Shown: positions 43,536 through 52,885, counted from the first letter of the stretch. The stretch is DNA of 64,000 bases from Herbiconiux solani NBRC 106740 (GCF_001571005.1 NZ_BCST01000001.1:310001-374000); one strand, 5' to 3'. Notes: a model not told the origin generated them from the sequence alone. Made by a program: numbers and translations.

Positions 43536-44405
43536 TCAGCGAATTCGGGTAGATCCCAATTCGGGGGGTAGGTCGTCGGCGCGGGCGATGCCTTCGGCGC
43601 CGAGACGGAGCATCAGGTCCACCCGGTCGGTCACGATCCCGTCGACGCCGCGCGCCAGGAGGTCGCGGGCGACATCGACGTCGTTGATCGTCCACACGTG
43701 AACCTCGACGCCCGCGCGGTGCAGTCGGCGGATGATGCGCGGGGTGGTCGTGGAGAAGCCGTAGATGCTCGTGGGGATCTGCACCGCATCCACTCGGCGG
43801 AGGATGAGGCGGGCGAGCGGCACGAGCCCGAGCTTGGCGAAGACGAGGGCCGGCACGAATTCGGCGGCCGAGGCTGAGGCGGCGATGTGCTGGCCGCCCG
43901 CTTCGACGGCGTCGACTGCGGCGCGGCGCCGGGCGGAGGAGAAGGAGGTGAGGAGCACGCGGTCGGCCGCACCCGCCTCGAGGATCGCGGCGGCCGCGGG
44001 GGCCGCCGCATCCGCCGACTTGATGTCGATGTTGAACCGGGCCTCGGGGAGCGTTGCCAGCACTTCGGCGAGGGTCGCGAACGACGCGCCGCCGCCCAGA
44101 TCGATCTCGCGGAGCTCGGCGAGGGTCAGGTCGGCGATCAGATCCGGGCGGCCGGCGATGCGGTCCAGGCCCGGGTCGTGACTCGCGATCGCGACGCCGT
44201 CGGCGGTCGCGTTGACGTCGGTCTCGACGTAGCAGGCTCCTGCAGCGACCGCCTTCTCGAAGGCCGCGATCGTGTTCTCGGGCACGCCGAGGGCGAGACC
44301 GCGGTGAGCCAGGATGCGCGGGGGAGCAGGGTCGAACCAGGCGGTGCGGCCGCGGGTGCGGCGCCCCGCCCGCCCGTCGGGGCTACTCGGCTCGCGGCGG
44401 GGCAC
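43536..44405 (-). CDS. Glycerophosphodiester phosphodiesterase
   Basis: 289 residues from a GTG at 44405, overlapping the SPFH gene by 23 nt. GDPD motifs: ILAHRGLALGVPENT, the metal-binding VETDVNATADGVAIASHDP, and FNIDIKS. It hydrolyses glycerophosphodiesters to glycerol-3-phosphate and an alcohol. No signal peptide seen, so cytoplasmic. A start near HRG would be shorter; the N-terminal Arg-rich 25 residues may be untranslated. Confidence 0.88.
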   Translation of the reverse strand: MPRREPSSPDGRAGRRTRGRTAWFDPAPPRILAHRGLALGVPENTIAAFEKAVAAGACYVETDVNATADGVAIASHDPGLDRIAGRPDLIADLTLAELREIDLGGGASFATLAEVLATLPEARFNIDIKSADAAAPAAAAILEAGAADRVLLTSFSSARRRAAVDAVEAGGQHIAASASAAEFVPALVFAKLGLVPLARLILRRVDAVQIPTSIYGFSTTTPRIIRRLHRAGVEVHVWTINDVDVARDLLARGVDGIVTDRVDLMLRLGAEGIARADDLPPELGSTRIR

Positions 44406-45315
44406 CCGCCCCTCGCTCCCCGCGTTCGCCCCGTTCGCCGAACGCCTGGCCGATGCCCTTCAGCGCCTCGGTCAGTTCGCTCGGGATGACCCAGAGCTTG
44501 TTCGCGCTGCCCTCGGCGAGCTTGGGCAGGGTCTGCAGGTACTGATAAGCGAGCAGCATGTTGTCGGGCTCGCCCTTGTGGATGGCGCTGAACACGGTAG
44601 TGATCGCCTCGGCCTCACCCTGGGCGCGCAACACGGCGGCCTGGGCGTCACCCTCGGCCCGCAGGATCTCGCCCTGCCGGTGCCCCTCGGCCTCGAGGAT
44701 GGCGGACTGCTTGGTGCCCTCGGCGGTGAGGATGACGGCGCGGCGCTCTCGCTCGGCCCGCATCTGCTTCTCCATCGAGTCCTGGATCGACACGGGCGGG
44801 TCAATCGCCTTGAGCTCGACCCGCGAGACGCGGATGCCCCACTTGCCGGTGGCCTCGTCGAGCACGATCCGCAGCTGGCCGTTGATCTCGTCCCGGCTGG
44901 TCAGTGCCTCTTCGAGGTTCAGGCCACCGACCACGTTGCGGAGCGTGGTCGTGGCGAGCTGCTCGACCGCGCCGAGGTAGTTGGCGATCTCGTAGGTCGC
45001 GGCCCGCGCATCCGTCACCTGGAAGAAGACGACCGTGTCGATCGAGACGACCAGGTTGTCCTCGGTGATCACCGGCTGGGGCGGGAACGAGACGACCTGC
45101 TCGCGCAGATCGATCAGGGGCCGCAGCCGGTCGATGAAGGGCACCAGGATGTTCAGGCCCGGCATGAGCGTCTTGTGGTAGCGGCCGAGGCGCTCGACCA
45201 CGCCGGCGCGCGCCTGCGGGATGATGCGCACGGCGCGGGCGACCACGACGAGTACGAAGATGACGATGATCGCGACGATGACGATCACGATGACCTGGCC
45301 GACTATGTCGTTCAC
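44383..45315 (-). CDS. SPFH/stomatin-family membrane protein
   Basis: 310 residues from a GTG at 45315 that overlaps the nfeD-like stop (GTGA). One N-terminal helix (VIVIVIVAIIVIFVLVVVARAV) leads into the SPFH domain (RAGVVERLGRYHKTLMPGLNILVPFID), then an Ala/Glu coiled coil (ERERRAVILTAEGTKQSAILEAEGHRQGEILRAEGDAQ) and a short Gly/Arg-rich tail. SPFH proteins form membrane microdomain scaffolds; they pair with NfeD-type proteins, as here. Confidence 0.92.
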   Translation of the reverse strand: MNDIVGQVIVIVIVAIIVIFVLVVVARAVRIIPQARAGVVERLGRYHKTLMPGLNILVPFIDRLRPLIDLREQVVSFPPQPVITEDNLVVSIDTVVFFQVTDARAATYEIANYLGAVEQLATTTLRNVVGGLNLEEALTSRDEINGQLRIVLDEATGKWGIRVSRVELKAIDPPVSIQDSMEKQMRAERERRAVILTAEGTKQSAILEAEGHRQGEILRAEGDAQAAVLRAQGEAEAITTVFSAIHKGEPDNMLLAYQYLQTLPKLAEGSANKLWVIPSELTEALKGIGQAFGERGERGERGAGAPPRAE

Positions 45316-45803
45316 AGAATCGGTTCCTCTCGTTCGGAGGGGCGGACGGCGGGGACGACGATGGCCGTCGCCCCGTCGATGGCGGTGACCAGCACGCGCT
45401 CGCCCCGGGCGAGCTCGCGGTCGTCGGTGAGAGGGGAGACCCTCGCGGTCCAGGTGTCGCCGTTGGCGAGCTTGACGTGGCCGGCGGTCGCGGTGATCTG
45501 GTCGAGCACGAGGCCCTCCAGGCCGAGCAGGGCGTCGACGTTGCTCTTCGCCGGATCGCCGCCGCGCTTGAGCAGCCGGAGGAGCGGCGGGCGGATCGTG
45601 AGCAGGAGGAGCACCGACAACAGTGCCGCCACGATGACCTGCCAGTACCAGTCCGCTCCGAAGACGCCCGTGATGAGGCCCCCCAGGCTGCCGATCGCGA
45701 TCATCAGGAAGGTGAATTCGAGGGTCAGCATCTCGACGATGACGAAGACGAGGATCAAGCCCAGCCACAGGATCCAGGCGTAGGAGTCGAGGAACTCGAG
45801 CAT
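45312..45803 (-). CDS. NfeD-like membrane protein
   Basis: 163 residues. Three to four hydrophobic helices (e.g. WILWLGLILVFVIVEMLTLEFTFLMIAIGSLGGLITGVF and WYWQVIVAALLSVLLLLTI) then a C-terminal OB-fold region (GLEGLVLDQITATAGHVKLANGDTWTARV). This is the short, protease-less NfeD form. AAGGAG precedes the ATG. It partners with the SPFH protein immediately downstream. Confidence 0.92.
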   Translation of the reverse strand: MLEFLDSYAWILWLGLILVFVIVEMLTLEFTFLMIAIGSLGGLITGVFGADWYWQVIVAALLSVLLLLTIRPPLLRLLKRGGDPAKSNVDALLGLEGLVLDQITATAGHVKLANGDTWTARVSPLTDDRELARGERVLVTAIDGATAIVVPAVRPSEREEPIL

Positions 45804-45959
45804 CAACGGTCTCCTTCCAGCGGTTTCCAGCAGCGGATCGGTCGGCGATGACCGGGCGATCTCTCGCTCTTCGACGCTACCAGGCCTGGTCCGGGTAGCC
45901 AGTGGAGTATCGGCTACTTGGTAGTCTCGGAGCGTCGTTCGATCTACGAGGAGTTCTCC

Positions 45960-46742
45960 GTGACGCAATCCACCACCGGTCCGCTCGCCCCCGAATCGCT
46001 CGCGGGCAAGAGGGCGCTCGTCACGGGCTCCTCGCGCGGCATCGGCGCCGACACGGTCGGCTACTTCGCCGAGGCCGGAGCCTCCGTCGTCATCAACTAC
46101 CGCAACAAGGAGGCCAGGGCGGCCAAGCTCGCCAACGGCATCCGGGAGGCCGGCGGCTCGGCGATCGTGGTCGGCGCCGACCTCACCGACCCCGCCTCCG
46201 TCGCGGCCATGTTCGATCAGGTCCAGGCCGACCTCGGCGGGCTCGACATCCTGGTGCTGAATGCCTCCGGAGGCATGGAGTCCGGCATGGCCGAGGACTA
46301 CGCGATGGCGCTCAACCGCGACGCGCAGGTCAATGTCATCACCGCGGCGCTGCCGCTGATGGCGCCGGGTTCGCGGGTCGTGTTCGTCACGAGCCACCAG
46401 GCCCACTTCATCCGAACCACAGCGACGATGCCGGAGTACGAGCCCGTCGCCCTCTCCAAGCGCGCGGGGGAGGACGCCCTGCGCGCCCTCATCCCGAAGC
46501 TCGACGAGCTCGGCATCGGCTTCGTCGTCGTCTCGGGCGACATGATCGAGGGCACGATCACCGCGACCCTGCTCGAGCGCGCCAACCCGGGAGCGATCGG
46601 CGCCCGCAAGGAGGCCGCGGGCCGCCTCTACAACGTGAGCGAGTTCGCCGCCGAGGTGGCCGCCGCCGCGATCGACCCGATCCCGGAGAACCACACGCGC
46701 TACGTCGGCGACGTCTCCGACTTCGACCAGAGCGAGGAGTAG
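45960..46742 (+). CDS. Short-chain dehydrogenase/reductase lacking the canonical Tyr
   Basis: 260 residues from the GTG at 45960 (GAGGAG 7 nt upstream). The cofactor motif TGSSRGIGADTVGYF and NASGGME are normal, and Ser145 (VTSHQAHF) matches the active-site Ser. The Y-x3-K motif reads V163-A-L-S-K167; the usual Tyr is Val. A Tyr at 160 is out of register. So catalysis may be altered or absent. A TAGTCT at 45922-45927 could be its -10. The Nudix gene follows 3 nt after. Confidence 0.85.
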   Translation: MTQSTTGPLAPESLAGKRALVTGSSRGIGADTVGYFAEAGASVVINYRNKEARAAKLANGIREAGGSAIVVGADLTDPASVAAMFDQVQADLGGLDILVLNASGGMESGMAEDYAMALNRDAQVNVITAALPLMAPGSRVVFVTSHQAHFIRTTATMPEYEPVALSKRAGEDALRALIPKLDELGIGFVVVSGDMIEGTITATLLERANPGAIGARKEAAGRLYNVSEFAAEVAAAAIDPIPENHTRYVGDVSDFDQSEE

Positions 46743-46745
46743 CCC

Positions 46746-47225
46746 GTGGGCGGCGAAGCGGATGCGGCGACGCCCGCCGGGTCGCTCATCCTGAAATCCC
46801 GGGTCCTGCTGCTGGACCAGGCCGGACACGCCCTGCTGTTCTACACGCGCGCAGACGTCGTCTCGAACCCGACCCGGTGGCTCACGCCGGGCGGGCACCT
46901 CGAGCCGGGGGAGACCCACCGGGAGGCCGCCGTGCGCGAGCTGTTCGAAGAGACGGGGCTCGTGGTCACCGAGGACGCGCTCGGCGAGCCGTTCTACTCG
47001 CGCGACTTCGAAGCCTCGCCGGCCGTCGGCGTTCAGCGGGCGTACCACGAGGAGTGGTACCTCCACCGCGTGCCGCGGTTCGCGCCGGTCGACACGAACT
47101 GGACCGACGACGAGCGGGTCGACGTCGAGGCGTGGCGGTGGTGGAGCCTCGAGGAGGTCCGGGCGTCGGACGAGGTGTTCGAGCCGGGGGAGTTCGGCGA
47201 GGTGCTGGGCGGGGTGGTCGGCTAG
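46746..47225 (+). CDS. Nudix hydrolase
   Basis: 159 residues from a GTG 3 nt after the SDR stop. The full Nudix box is GGHLEPGETHREAAVRELFEETG, which binds Mg and cleaves X-linked nucleoside diphosphates; the substrate is unknown. The rest includes a W-rich C-terminal part (VEAWRWWSLEEV). The last bases, including the stop, lie in the first copy of a 28-bp direct repeat. Confidence 0.88.
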   Translation: MGGEADAATPAGSLILKSRVLLLDQAGHALLFYTRADVVSNPTRWLTPGGHLEPGETHREAAVRELFEETGLVVTEDALGEPFYSRDFEASPAVGVQRAYHEEWYLHRVPRFAPVDTNWTDDERVDVEAWRWWSLEEVRASDEVFEPGEFGEVLGGVVG

Positions 47226-47298
47226 AGCGCGTTCGCGGCCCGGCCCTTTTGTCGCGGCGGGGTACGTGTTCGGCTAGAGCGCCTTCGCGCCCCGGCCC
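47219..47298. repeat. 28-bp direct repeat at two convergent gene ends
   Basis: Copies at 47219-47246 and 47271-47298 match at 26 of 28 bases, with starts 52 bp apart. Copy 1 covers the Nudix stop; copy 2 covers the last codons and stop of the DUF308 gene on the other strand. It looks like a small duplication of the DUF308 3' end. Confidence 0.85.
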
Positions 47299-47882
47299 AT
47301 CGTGGCGGCGGTGATCGCGGCGAAGATGCCGGTGACGACCAGCATGATGCCGGCGAACAGCACGAGGATGCCGATCGACTCCAGGGGCAGGAAGATCACG
47401 ACGATCCCGGCCACGACCGAGACGACGCCGAGGATGGTGCCGAACCACTTCGAGCTGTCCTTCGCGGTCTCCATGACGGCGAGCACGCCCTCGAGGATCC
47501 AGGAGAAGCCGATCACGAGCGCCAGCGCGATGAGCGAGACGATCGGGTTGCGGATGGCCACGACACCCGCGACGATCAGCAGCACGCCGAGGATGATGTT
47601 CAGCGCACGGATGCCGCCGGTGACCGTGTTGTTGACGATGCCGCCGACGACCCGCATCAGCCCGACGATCCAGAAGTAGATCGCGAACAGGAAAGCGATC
47701 GTGTAGACGATCGCGTCGGGGTTGTTGAACGCCAGCACCAGCACGACGATGCCGAGCACGACCGAGAGGATGGCGCGGACCCAGAGGCCCGCCTTCAGCC
47801 AGCGCAACGCAGTCGCGGAGAGGTCGTGATCGAAGAGCCAGAAGCCGGTCGTGGATCCGGGTGTGGTGGTAGGCGTGGACAT
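47274..47882 (-). CDS. DUF308/HdeD family membrane protein
   Basis: 202 residues from the ATG at 47882, preceded by AGGGGGAA. Six hydrophobic helices arranged as three hairpins (e.g. VRAILSVVLGIVVLVLAF, NIILGVLLIVAGVVAI, ILVLFAGIMLVVTGIFAAI) fit the HdeD/DUF308 family, a stress-linked membrane protein of unclear function. Its 3' end carries one copy of the direct repeat. Confidence 0.88.
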   Translation of the reverse strand: MSTPTTTPGSTTGFWLFDHDLSATALRWLKAGLWVRAILSVVLGIVVLVLAFNNPDAIVYTIAFLFAIYFWIVGLMRVVGGIVNNTVTGGIRALNIILGVLLIVAGVVAIRNPIVSLIALALVIGFSWILEGVLAVMETAKDSSKWFGTILGVVSVVAGIVVIFLPLESIGILVLFAGIMLVVTGIFAAITAATMGRGAKAL

Positions 47883-48076
47883 GATTCCCCCTGACGACGC
47901 GGGCTGCGCCGTGCGGCGCGCCCTCCTGCAGTGTTCTCCGCTCAATCTAGCGCTCCGGGCGACCTCCATGGGAGTTCGCCGTGAGCATGTCGACCGTTTC
48001 CCTCGGATGTCGGGGGCGTCGCCTAGCATCACAGTCGAGCAATCGTCATCTGCGGAGGTGCGGGCAGGAAGCCGTC

Positions 48077-49135
48077 ATGCCCTCTTCACCCCCGTCGTTC
48101 ACCCGAACCGTCCTCGTGACCGTCGCCCTCGCTCTGTCGGGACTGCTCTCCGGGTGCACTGTCTTCGGCGGCCAACCGCCGTCCTCGTCCTCACCGGAGG
48201 GTGGCACTCCGCTCGACGCCTACTTCGGGGTGCTCGGGTCCGCCCAATCGAGTGACGAGCTGGATGCGCAGAATCGCGCCGTCCAGGAGTCGGTCGCGCG
48301 GTGCATGAAGGAGCAGGGGTTCGACTACGTGGCCGATGAGCAGGCCGGGGCCTTCCAGTTCGACACCTCCTCGAACCCGGAGCTGGTCTGGGGGAGCGAG
48401 GCGTTCGCGAAGACCTACGGGTACGGCATCTCGACAGACCCGTTCGCGTCGATTCCCGGCGGTCCGGGGCAGGCGACCGATCCGAACGCGGACTACGTCG
48501 CCTCGCTGAGCGAGAGCGAGCAGGCCGCGTACTCGGAGGCCCTCTGGGGTGCACTGCCGGAGGACGACCTCGGGGCGGAGGGGGCGACGGAGGCGGTCGG
48601 CTCGCTGGGCGGGTGCATGGGTGCGGCACAGGGCGAGGCCGAGAGCGGTCAGGCGTATTGGGACGATCCGGAGTACCTCGCCCTGAGTGACGAGATCGGC
48701 GCGCTGGGGGAGAAGATCGCCACCGCTCCCGAGGTGGTGGCGAAAGAGAAGGAGTGGTCCGACTGCCTGGCCTCGGCGGGGTACCCCGGGTACGAGCACA
48801 AGTCCGGGCCGCAGGACGACGTGGTGCAGCGTCACAACGACCTCGACCCGGGCTCGTCGATCTCGCTCGACCCGAGCGGCGGGATCTCGCGGAGCACGAC
48901 GGACGGGTCGTCCGGGGCCGACGGGGCCGGGGGAACCGCGGGAGGCGCCGATCCGGCGGCACTCGAGGAGGTGAAGGCCTTCGAGATCGCGGTCGCGACC
49001 GCGGACTGGACCTGCGCGCGCGATTCCGGCTACGAGACCGTCTCCCATGACACCCGGGCTCGCCTGGAGCAGGAGTTCATCGACGCGCACCGGTCGCAGC
49101 TGGACGCGCTGCTGGCCCGGTATGGCAAGGGATGA
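48077..49135 (+). CDS. Lipoprotein of unknown function, first gene of export cluster
   Basis: 352 residues. Signal peptide with lipobox LSGC (near residue 28), so surface-anchored. The rest is acidic, with scattered Cys (four or more, as CMKEQGF and CLASAGYPGYE) that could form disulfides, and two Gly/Ser-rich stretches. I recognise no family. ATGA overlap with the membrane-fusion gene places it in the same operon. GGAAG precedes the ATG; a TAGCAT at 48024-48029 may be the -10. Confidence 0.8.
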   Translation: MPSSPPSFTRTVLVTVALALSGLLSGCTVFGGQPPSSSSPEGGTPLDAYFGVLGSAQSSDELDAQNRAVQESVARCMKEQGFDYVADEQAGAFQFDTSSNPELVWGSEAFAKTYGYGISTDPFASIPGGPGQATDPNADYVASLSESEQAAYSEALWGALPEDDLGAEGATEAVGSLGGCMGAAQGEAESGQAYWDDPEYLALSDEIGALGEKIATAPEVVAKEKEWSDCLASAGYPGYEHKSGPQDDVVQRHNDLDPGSSISLDPSGGISRSTTDGSSGADGAGGTAGGADPAALEEVKAFEIAVATADWTCARDSGYETVSHDTRARLEQEFIDAHRSQLDALLARYGKG

Positions 49136-50793
49136 GCGGCCTCAGACGCGAGCGACGAGGACGAGGCGGCGGCGGCCGGGACGTGGGCCGGGGCGTTGGC
49201 CAGGGCCGGCGACGTCGGCGGCCGCTTCGCGGGGCACGACTCGTCGGCCTGGTCGCGATGGTCGGAGTCCTGGCGCTGGTCGCGGGCATCGCGGTCAGCC
49301 GGTTCGTGATCTCGCCCGCCGAGCTCGCGGCCTCGGCCGAGCCCCCGACCGCCGGGCCGGTGACGGCAGCCGTGGAGCAGAGGGTGATCGAGAACGCCGT
49401 CACCGCACGCGCCGACGTGACGTACGCCGATCCCGTCGACGTGAAAGTGGATGCGACGGGGCTCGCCGGCCCCGCTGTCGTGACCGGGCACGTCCCCGAG
49501 ATCGGCTCCACGCTCGTCGCCGGGAGCGTCGCTCTCGAGGTGGCCGGGCGGCCCCTGATCGTGCTCCCCGGGGAGTTGCCGGTGTACCGCTCGCTGCACA
49601 TCGGGGTGTCCGGGCCGGACGTCACGCAGCTGAAGGCGGCCCTGGCGTCGCTCGGGATCGACGCGGGCGATGCCGCATCCGCTCTGTACGACGCCGCGAC
49701 GGCCGCCGGGGTCGAGTCGCTCTTCCGGGCCGCCGGCTACCCGCCGCCGAGTCCGCCGGATGGAGCGCGCCAGCGGCTCGAGGGGGCGCGGTCGGCCGCG
49801 CGCTCGGCCTCCGCCGCCGTCGACCGTGCGCGAGCCGCTCTCGAGGCGGCTCGGGCCGGCGCTTCGGAGGCCGACCGCCTGGAGCTCGACAACGCGGTGC
49901 GGCAGGCGCAGCGCGAGCTCGACGTGGCGACCGCATCCGGGGAGCCGGCCGCCGAGCTCGAGCGGCTGCGTGACGCGCTCCACCTCGCCGAAGTCCGGCG
50001 GACGGCACTGGATGCACCACCGGGTAGCGCCGCCGAGCAGAGCGATCTCGACGGCGCGCTGTCGTCGCTCACCGACGCGCAGGAAGAACTCGGCCGCGCC
50101 GAGGCGGAGGCGGCGACGCCGTTGCCGGCCGGAGAGGTCGTGTTCCTGACCGCGCTGCCCCGGCGCGTCGACCGCGTCGGCGCAGAGCGCGGGAGCGTGC
50201 TCCAAGGTGCCGCGATGAGCGTCTCGGGTGCCGAGGTGGTGTTGTCGGGAACCGTGTCCGAGGCCGACGCCGCCCTCGTCCCCCTCGGCGGAGCGGCGAA
50301 GTTCACCGCGGCCGACGGGACGTCCTTCGGAGCGACCGTCCGGTCGGTGACGAAACGGGCCGCGGGCTCGTCACCCGATCGCGCGGGAACCGGGTCCGGG
50401 AGCGGGGCCGGAGGTGGGTCCGGGGGTCGGAATGACACCGGCACAGATGGTGCCGGCGGGAGCGGCTCTGGTGGCGCCTCGGCACGGTGGGACGTGGTGT
50501 TGGTGCCCGCATCCGTCAGTCCCGCCGACCTCGAGCGGTTGAAGGGCGGCAATGTGCGGGTGAGCATCCCGGTCGAGTCGACGGGGACCGATGTGATCGC
50601 GGTGCCGGTCGCGGCCGTCACGGCCGGGCCCGGCGGTGAGAGCCGGGTCGAGCTGGTCGGTCCCGGGACCGGGTCCGGGTCGACCTCGGTGCTGATCGAG
50701 GTCGTGACCGGCTTGTCGGCGGGCGGCTTCGTGGAACTGAGGACCCCGGACGCCCGGCTCCTCGCCGGGGCGAGGGTGGTGGTCGGGCGATGA
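49132..50793 (+). CDS. Membrane fusion protein with peptidoglycan-binding-like domain
   Basis: 553 residues. A basic N-terminus (about 35 residues, Arg/Gly-rich), one membrane helix (37-60), a beta-rich part, then a peptidoglycan-binding-like stretch (LHIGVSGPDVTQLKAALASLGI, 155-176), an Ala/Glu/Arg coiled coil (about 210-335), and a C-terminal beta-barrel with a Gly/Ser-rich insert near 417-450. This fits adaptor proteins of MacA/HlyD type adapted to Gram-positive envelopes. It overlaps the lipoprotein and the ABC gene by 4 nt. Confidence 0.85.
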   Translation: MSGLRRERRGRGGGGRDVGRGVGQGRRRRRPLRGARLVGLVAMVGVLALVAGIAVSRFVISPAELAASAEPPTAGPVTAAVEQRVIENAVTARADVTYADPVDVKVDATGLAGPAVVTGHVPEIGSTLVAGSVALEVAGRPLIVLPGELPVYRSLHIGVSGPDVTQLKAALASLGIDAGDAASALYDAATAAGVESLFRAAGYPPPSPPDGARQRLEGARSAARSASAAVDRARAALEAARAGASEADRLELDNAVRQAQRELDVATASGEPAAELERLRDALHLAEVRRTALDAPPGSAAEQSDLDGALSSLTDAQEELGRAEAEAATPLPAGEVVFLTALPRRVDRVGAERGSVLQGAAMSVSGAEVVLSGTVSEADAALVPLGGAAKFTAADGTSFGATVRSVTKRAAGSSPDRAGTGSGSGAGGGSGGRNDTGTDGAGGSGSGGASARWDVVLVPASVSPADLERLKGGNVRVSIPVESTGTDVIAVPVAAVTAGPGGESRVELVGPGTGSGSTSVLIEVVTGLSAGGFVELRTPDARLLAGARVVVGR

Positions 50794-51662
50794 GCGCGCG
50801 GCGGAAGGGCTCACCGTCCGGCGCGCCGGAGGGAGCGGCGGGCGAGCCGCTGCATTCGGGCCCAGGCGGAATACGAGCACTCGAGCGGCCACCCGAGCGG
50901 CCACCCGTGATCGAGCTGGAGAGTGTCGGACGCCGTTTCGAGGGAGCCGGGAGCGTGGCCGCGCTGCAGGGCGTCGACCTCGTGATCCGCGACGGCGACT
51001 ACCTTGCGGTGACGGGACCCTCCGGTGCGGGCAAGTCGACGATGCTCAACATCCTCGGGCTCCTCGACCGGCCGAGCGAGGGCCGGTACCTCTTCGACGG
51101 GATCGACACCGACCGGCTCGGGGAACGCGAGAGGACAGGTCTCCGGGGCACGGCGATCGGATTCGTGTTCCAGTCGTTCCACCTCCTCGCCGAACGCACC
51201 GTGCTCGACAACGTGCTGCTCGCCTTCCTCTACGGCGGGCTCCCACGCCGCGAGCGGCTCGACCGAGCCCACGACGCCCTCGCCAGGGTGGGACTCTCGA
51301 AGCGGGCGTCGTTCCTCCCTCCCACTCTCTCGGGCGGCGAACGGCAGCGGGTCGCGATCGCACGGGCCGTGGGCACCGCACCACGGGTGCTGCTGGCCGA
51401 TGAGCCCACCGGCAATCTCGACGAGGGCAACTCCCGAGCCGTGCTCGACCTCTTCGACGAGTTCAACGCCGCCGGTCAGACCATCGTGACGATCACCCAC
51501 GACCCCGCGGTCGCGGCTCGGGCGCGGCGGCGGGTGCGGGTGAGGGAGGGTCGGCTCACGGTGGTCGCCGATGCTCAGGCCAGCAAGGGGCTTGCGCTGC
51601 ATCCGGGGCTTCCGGTGATCCCGGCAGCTCCCGTCGTCGCCGACGAGGGAACCCCGGCATGA
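50790..51662 (+). CDS. ABC exporter ATPase (MacB/LolD type)
   Basis: 290 residues. A 40-residue Pro/Gly-rich extension precedes the ABC core: Walker A GPSGAGKST, Q-loop FVFQSFHLLAERTVLDNV, signature LSGGERQRVAIARA, Walker B VLLADEPTGNLD, H-loop ITHDP. The FQSFHLL and TGNLD forms mark the LolD/MacB/FtsE group. It is overlapped by the adaptor and the permease genes, giving a complete tripartite inner unit. Confidence 0.93.
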   Translation: MSARRKGSPSGAPEGAAGEPLHSGPGGIRALERPPERPPVIELESVGRRFEGAGSVAALQGVDLVIRDGDYLAVTGPSGAGKSTMLNILGLLDRPSEGRYLFDGIDTDRLGERERTGLRGTAIGFVFQSFHLLAERTVLDNVLLAFLYGGLPRRERLDRAHDALARVGLSKRASFLPPTLSGGERQRVAIARAVGTAPRVLLADEPTGNLDEGNSRAVLDLFDEFNAAGQTIVTITHDPAVAARARRRVRVREGRLTVVADAQASKGLALHPGLPVIPAAPVVADEGTPA

Positions 51663-52885
51663 CCGCCGGGCGCATCAGGATGGGGCTACTGCTCGGAGAT
51701 CTGATCGGGCAGGCGCTCGACGGTGTCGGCGGCAAACCGGTCCGGCTCCTGATCGGGCTGCTCGGAGCCGCGGTCGGCATCGGGGCCCTCGTGGTCACCG
51801 TCGGCCTCGGCCAGACCGCCACGGGACAGCTGAGTTCACGGTTCGACTCGGCCGCGGCCCTGCACGCCGAAGTCGCACCGACGACCGCGTCGGGCTCGGA
51901 CGGAAAGGAGCGCGCCCAGGCGACCCTCCCCGTCGATTCCGTAAGCCGCGTCACCTCGCTCGCCGGGGTGCAGGCCGCGGCACTCGTCACCACCCTGCCG
52001 GATCCGGCGCCCTCCGTCCGGACCGCCGACATCCACGACCCGTCGCAGCCACCCCCGGCGTCGCCGCCCGTGATGGCGGCCGACGCAGACCTTCTCGGGG
52101 CCACCGGGGGAGTCCTCGGCGCCGGCCGGTTCTTCGACGCCGGGCACGAGGCACGGCACGATCGCGTCGCGGTGCTCGGGGCGAAGGCCGCCGCCGAGCT
52201 CGGGGTGGGTTCGCTGCAGAGCCGGCCCTCCGTGTTCATCGGTGACCACGCGTACACGGTCATCGGCATCCTCGACTCCGTCACGGTGCAGCGGCCCCTG
52301 CTGGAGGCCGTGATCGTGCCGTCGACGACCGCTCGGCGCGACCTCGGCCTCAGGATGCCGGACACCCTCGTCCTCCAGGTGGCCCCGGGCGCGAGCGCGA
52401 TCGTCGCTCGGCAGGTGCCGATCGCGCTGGATTCCGGCGATCCCGGTTCCTTCACCGTCGCCGCCCCGCCGAGCGGCGGGCTCGAGGGTGCGGTTCGTCA
52501 CGATCTCGATCTGGTGTTCTTCGCGGTCGCCCTGATCATCCTCGCCGCCGGCGCTCTCGGCGTCGCGAACGTGACCATGCTCAGCGTCACCGAACGGCGA
52601 GCCGAGATCGGGCTGCGCCGGGCTCTGGGCACCCCACGGTCGCTCGTCGCCGCCCAGTTCGTCATCGAGTCCCTGATCGTCGGGATCATCGGCGGTGTCA
52701 TCGGCGCAGCGGCCGGAGTGCTGGTCGTGGTCGCGGTGTCGTCCGCGCAGGCCTGGACGCCCGTGCTCGACGTCGGTGTGGTCGTCGCTGCGGTCGGAGC
52801 CGGGGGAGTGCTGGGGATGCTCGCGGGCGGATTCCCCGCACTGCGGGCGGCTCGTGTCGAACCCATCGAGGCGCTTCGATCGTGA
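51659..52885 (+). CDS. FtsX/MacB-type ABC permease
   Basis: 408 residues. One helix near the start (PVRLLIGLLGAAVGIGALVVTVGLG), a periplasmic-type domain of about 200 residues (VFIGDHAYTVIGILDSV), and three C-terminal helices (LVFFAVALIILAAGALGVANVTMLSV; FVIESLIVGIIGGVIGAAAGVLVVV; VVVAAVGAGGVLGMLAGGFPAL). Such mechanotransmitter permeases drive export of peptides, toxins or lipids. It is the last gene coupled by ATGA overlap. Confidence 0.92.
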   Translation: MTAGRIRMGLLLGDLIGQALDGVGGKPVRLLIGLLGAAVGIGALVVTVGLGQTATGQLSSRFDSAAALHAEVAPTTASGSDGKERAQATLPVDSVSRVTSLAGVQAAALVTTLPDPAPSVRTADIHDPSQPPPASPPVMAADADLLGATGGVLGAGRFFDAGHEARHDRVAVLGAKAAAELGVGSLQSRPSVFIGDHAYTVIGILDSVTVQRPLLEAVIVPSTTARRDLGLRMPDTLVLQVAPGASAIVARQVPIALDSGDPGSFTVAAPPSGGLEGAVRHDLDLVFFAVALIILAAGALGVANVTMLSVTERRAEIGLRRALGTPRSLVAAQFVIESLIVGIIGGVIGAAAGVLVVVAVSSAQAWTPVLDVGVVVAAVGAGGVLGMLAGGFPALRAARVEPIEALRS

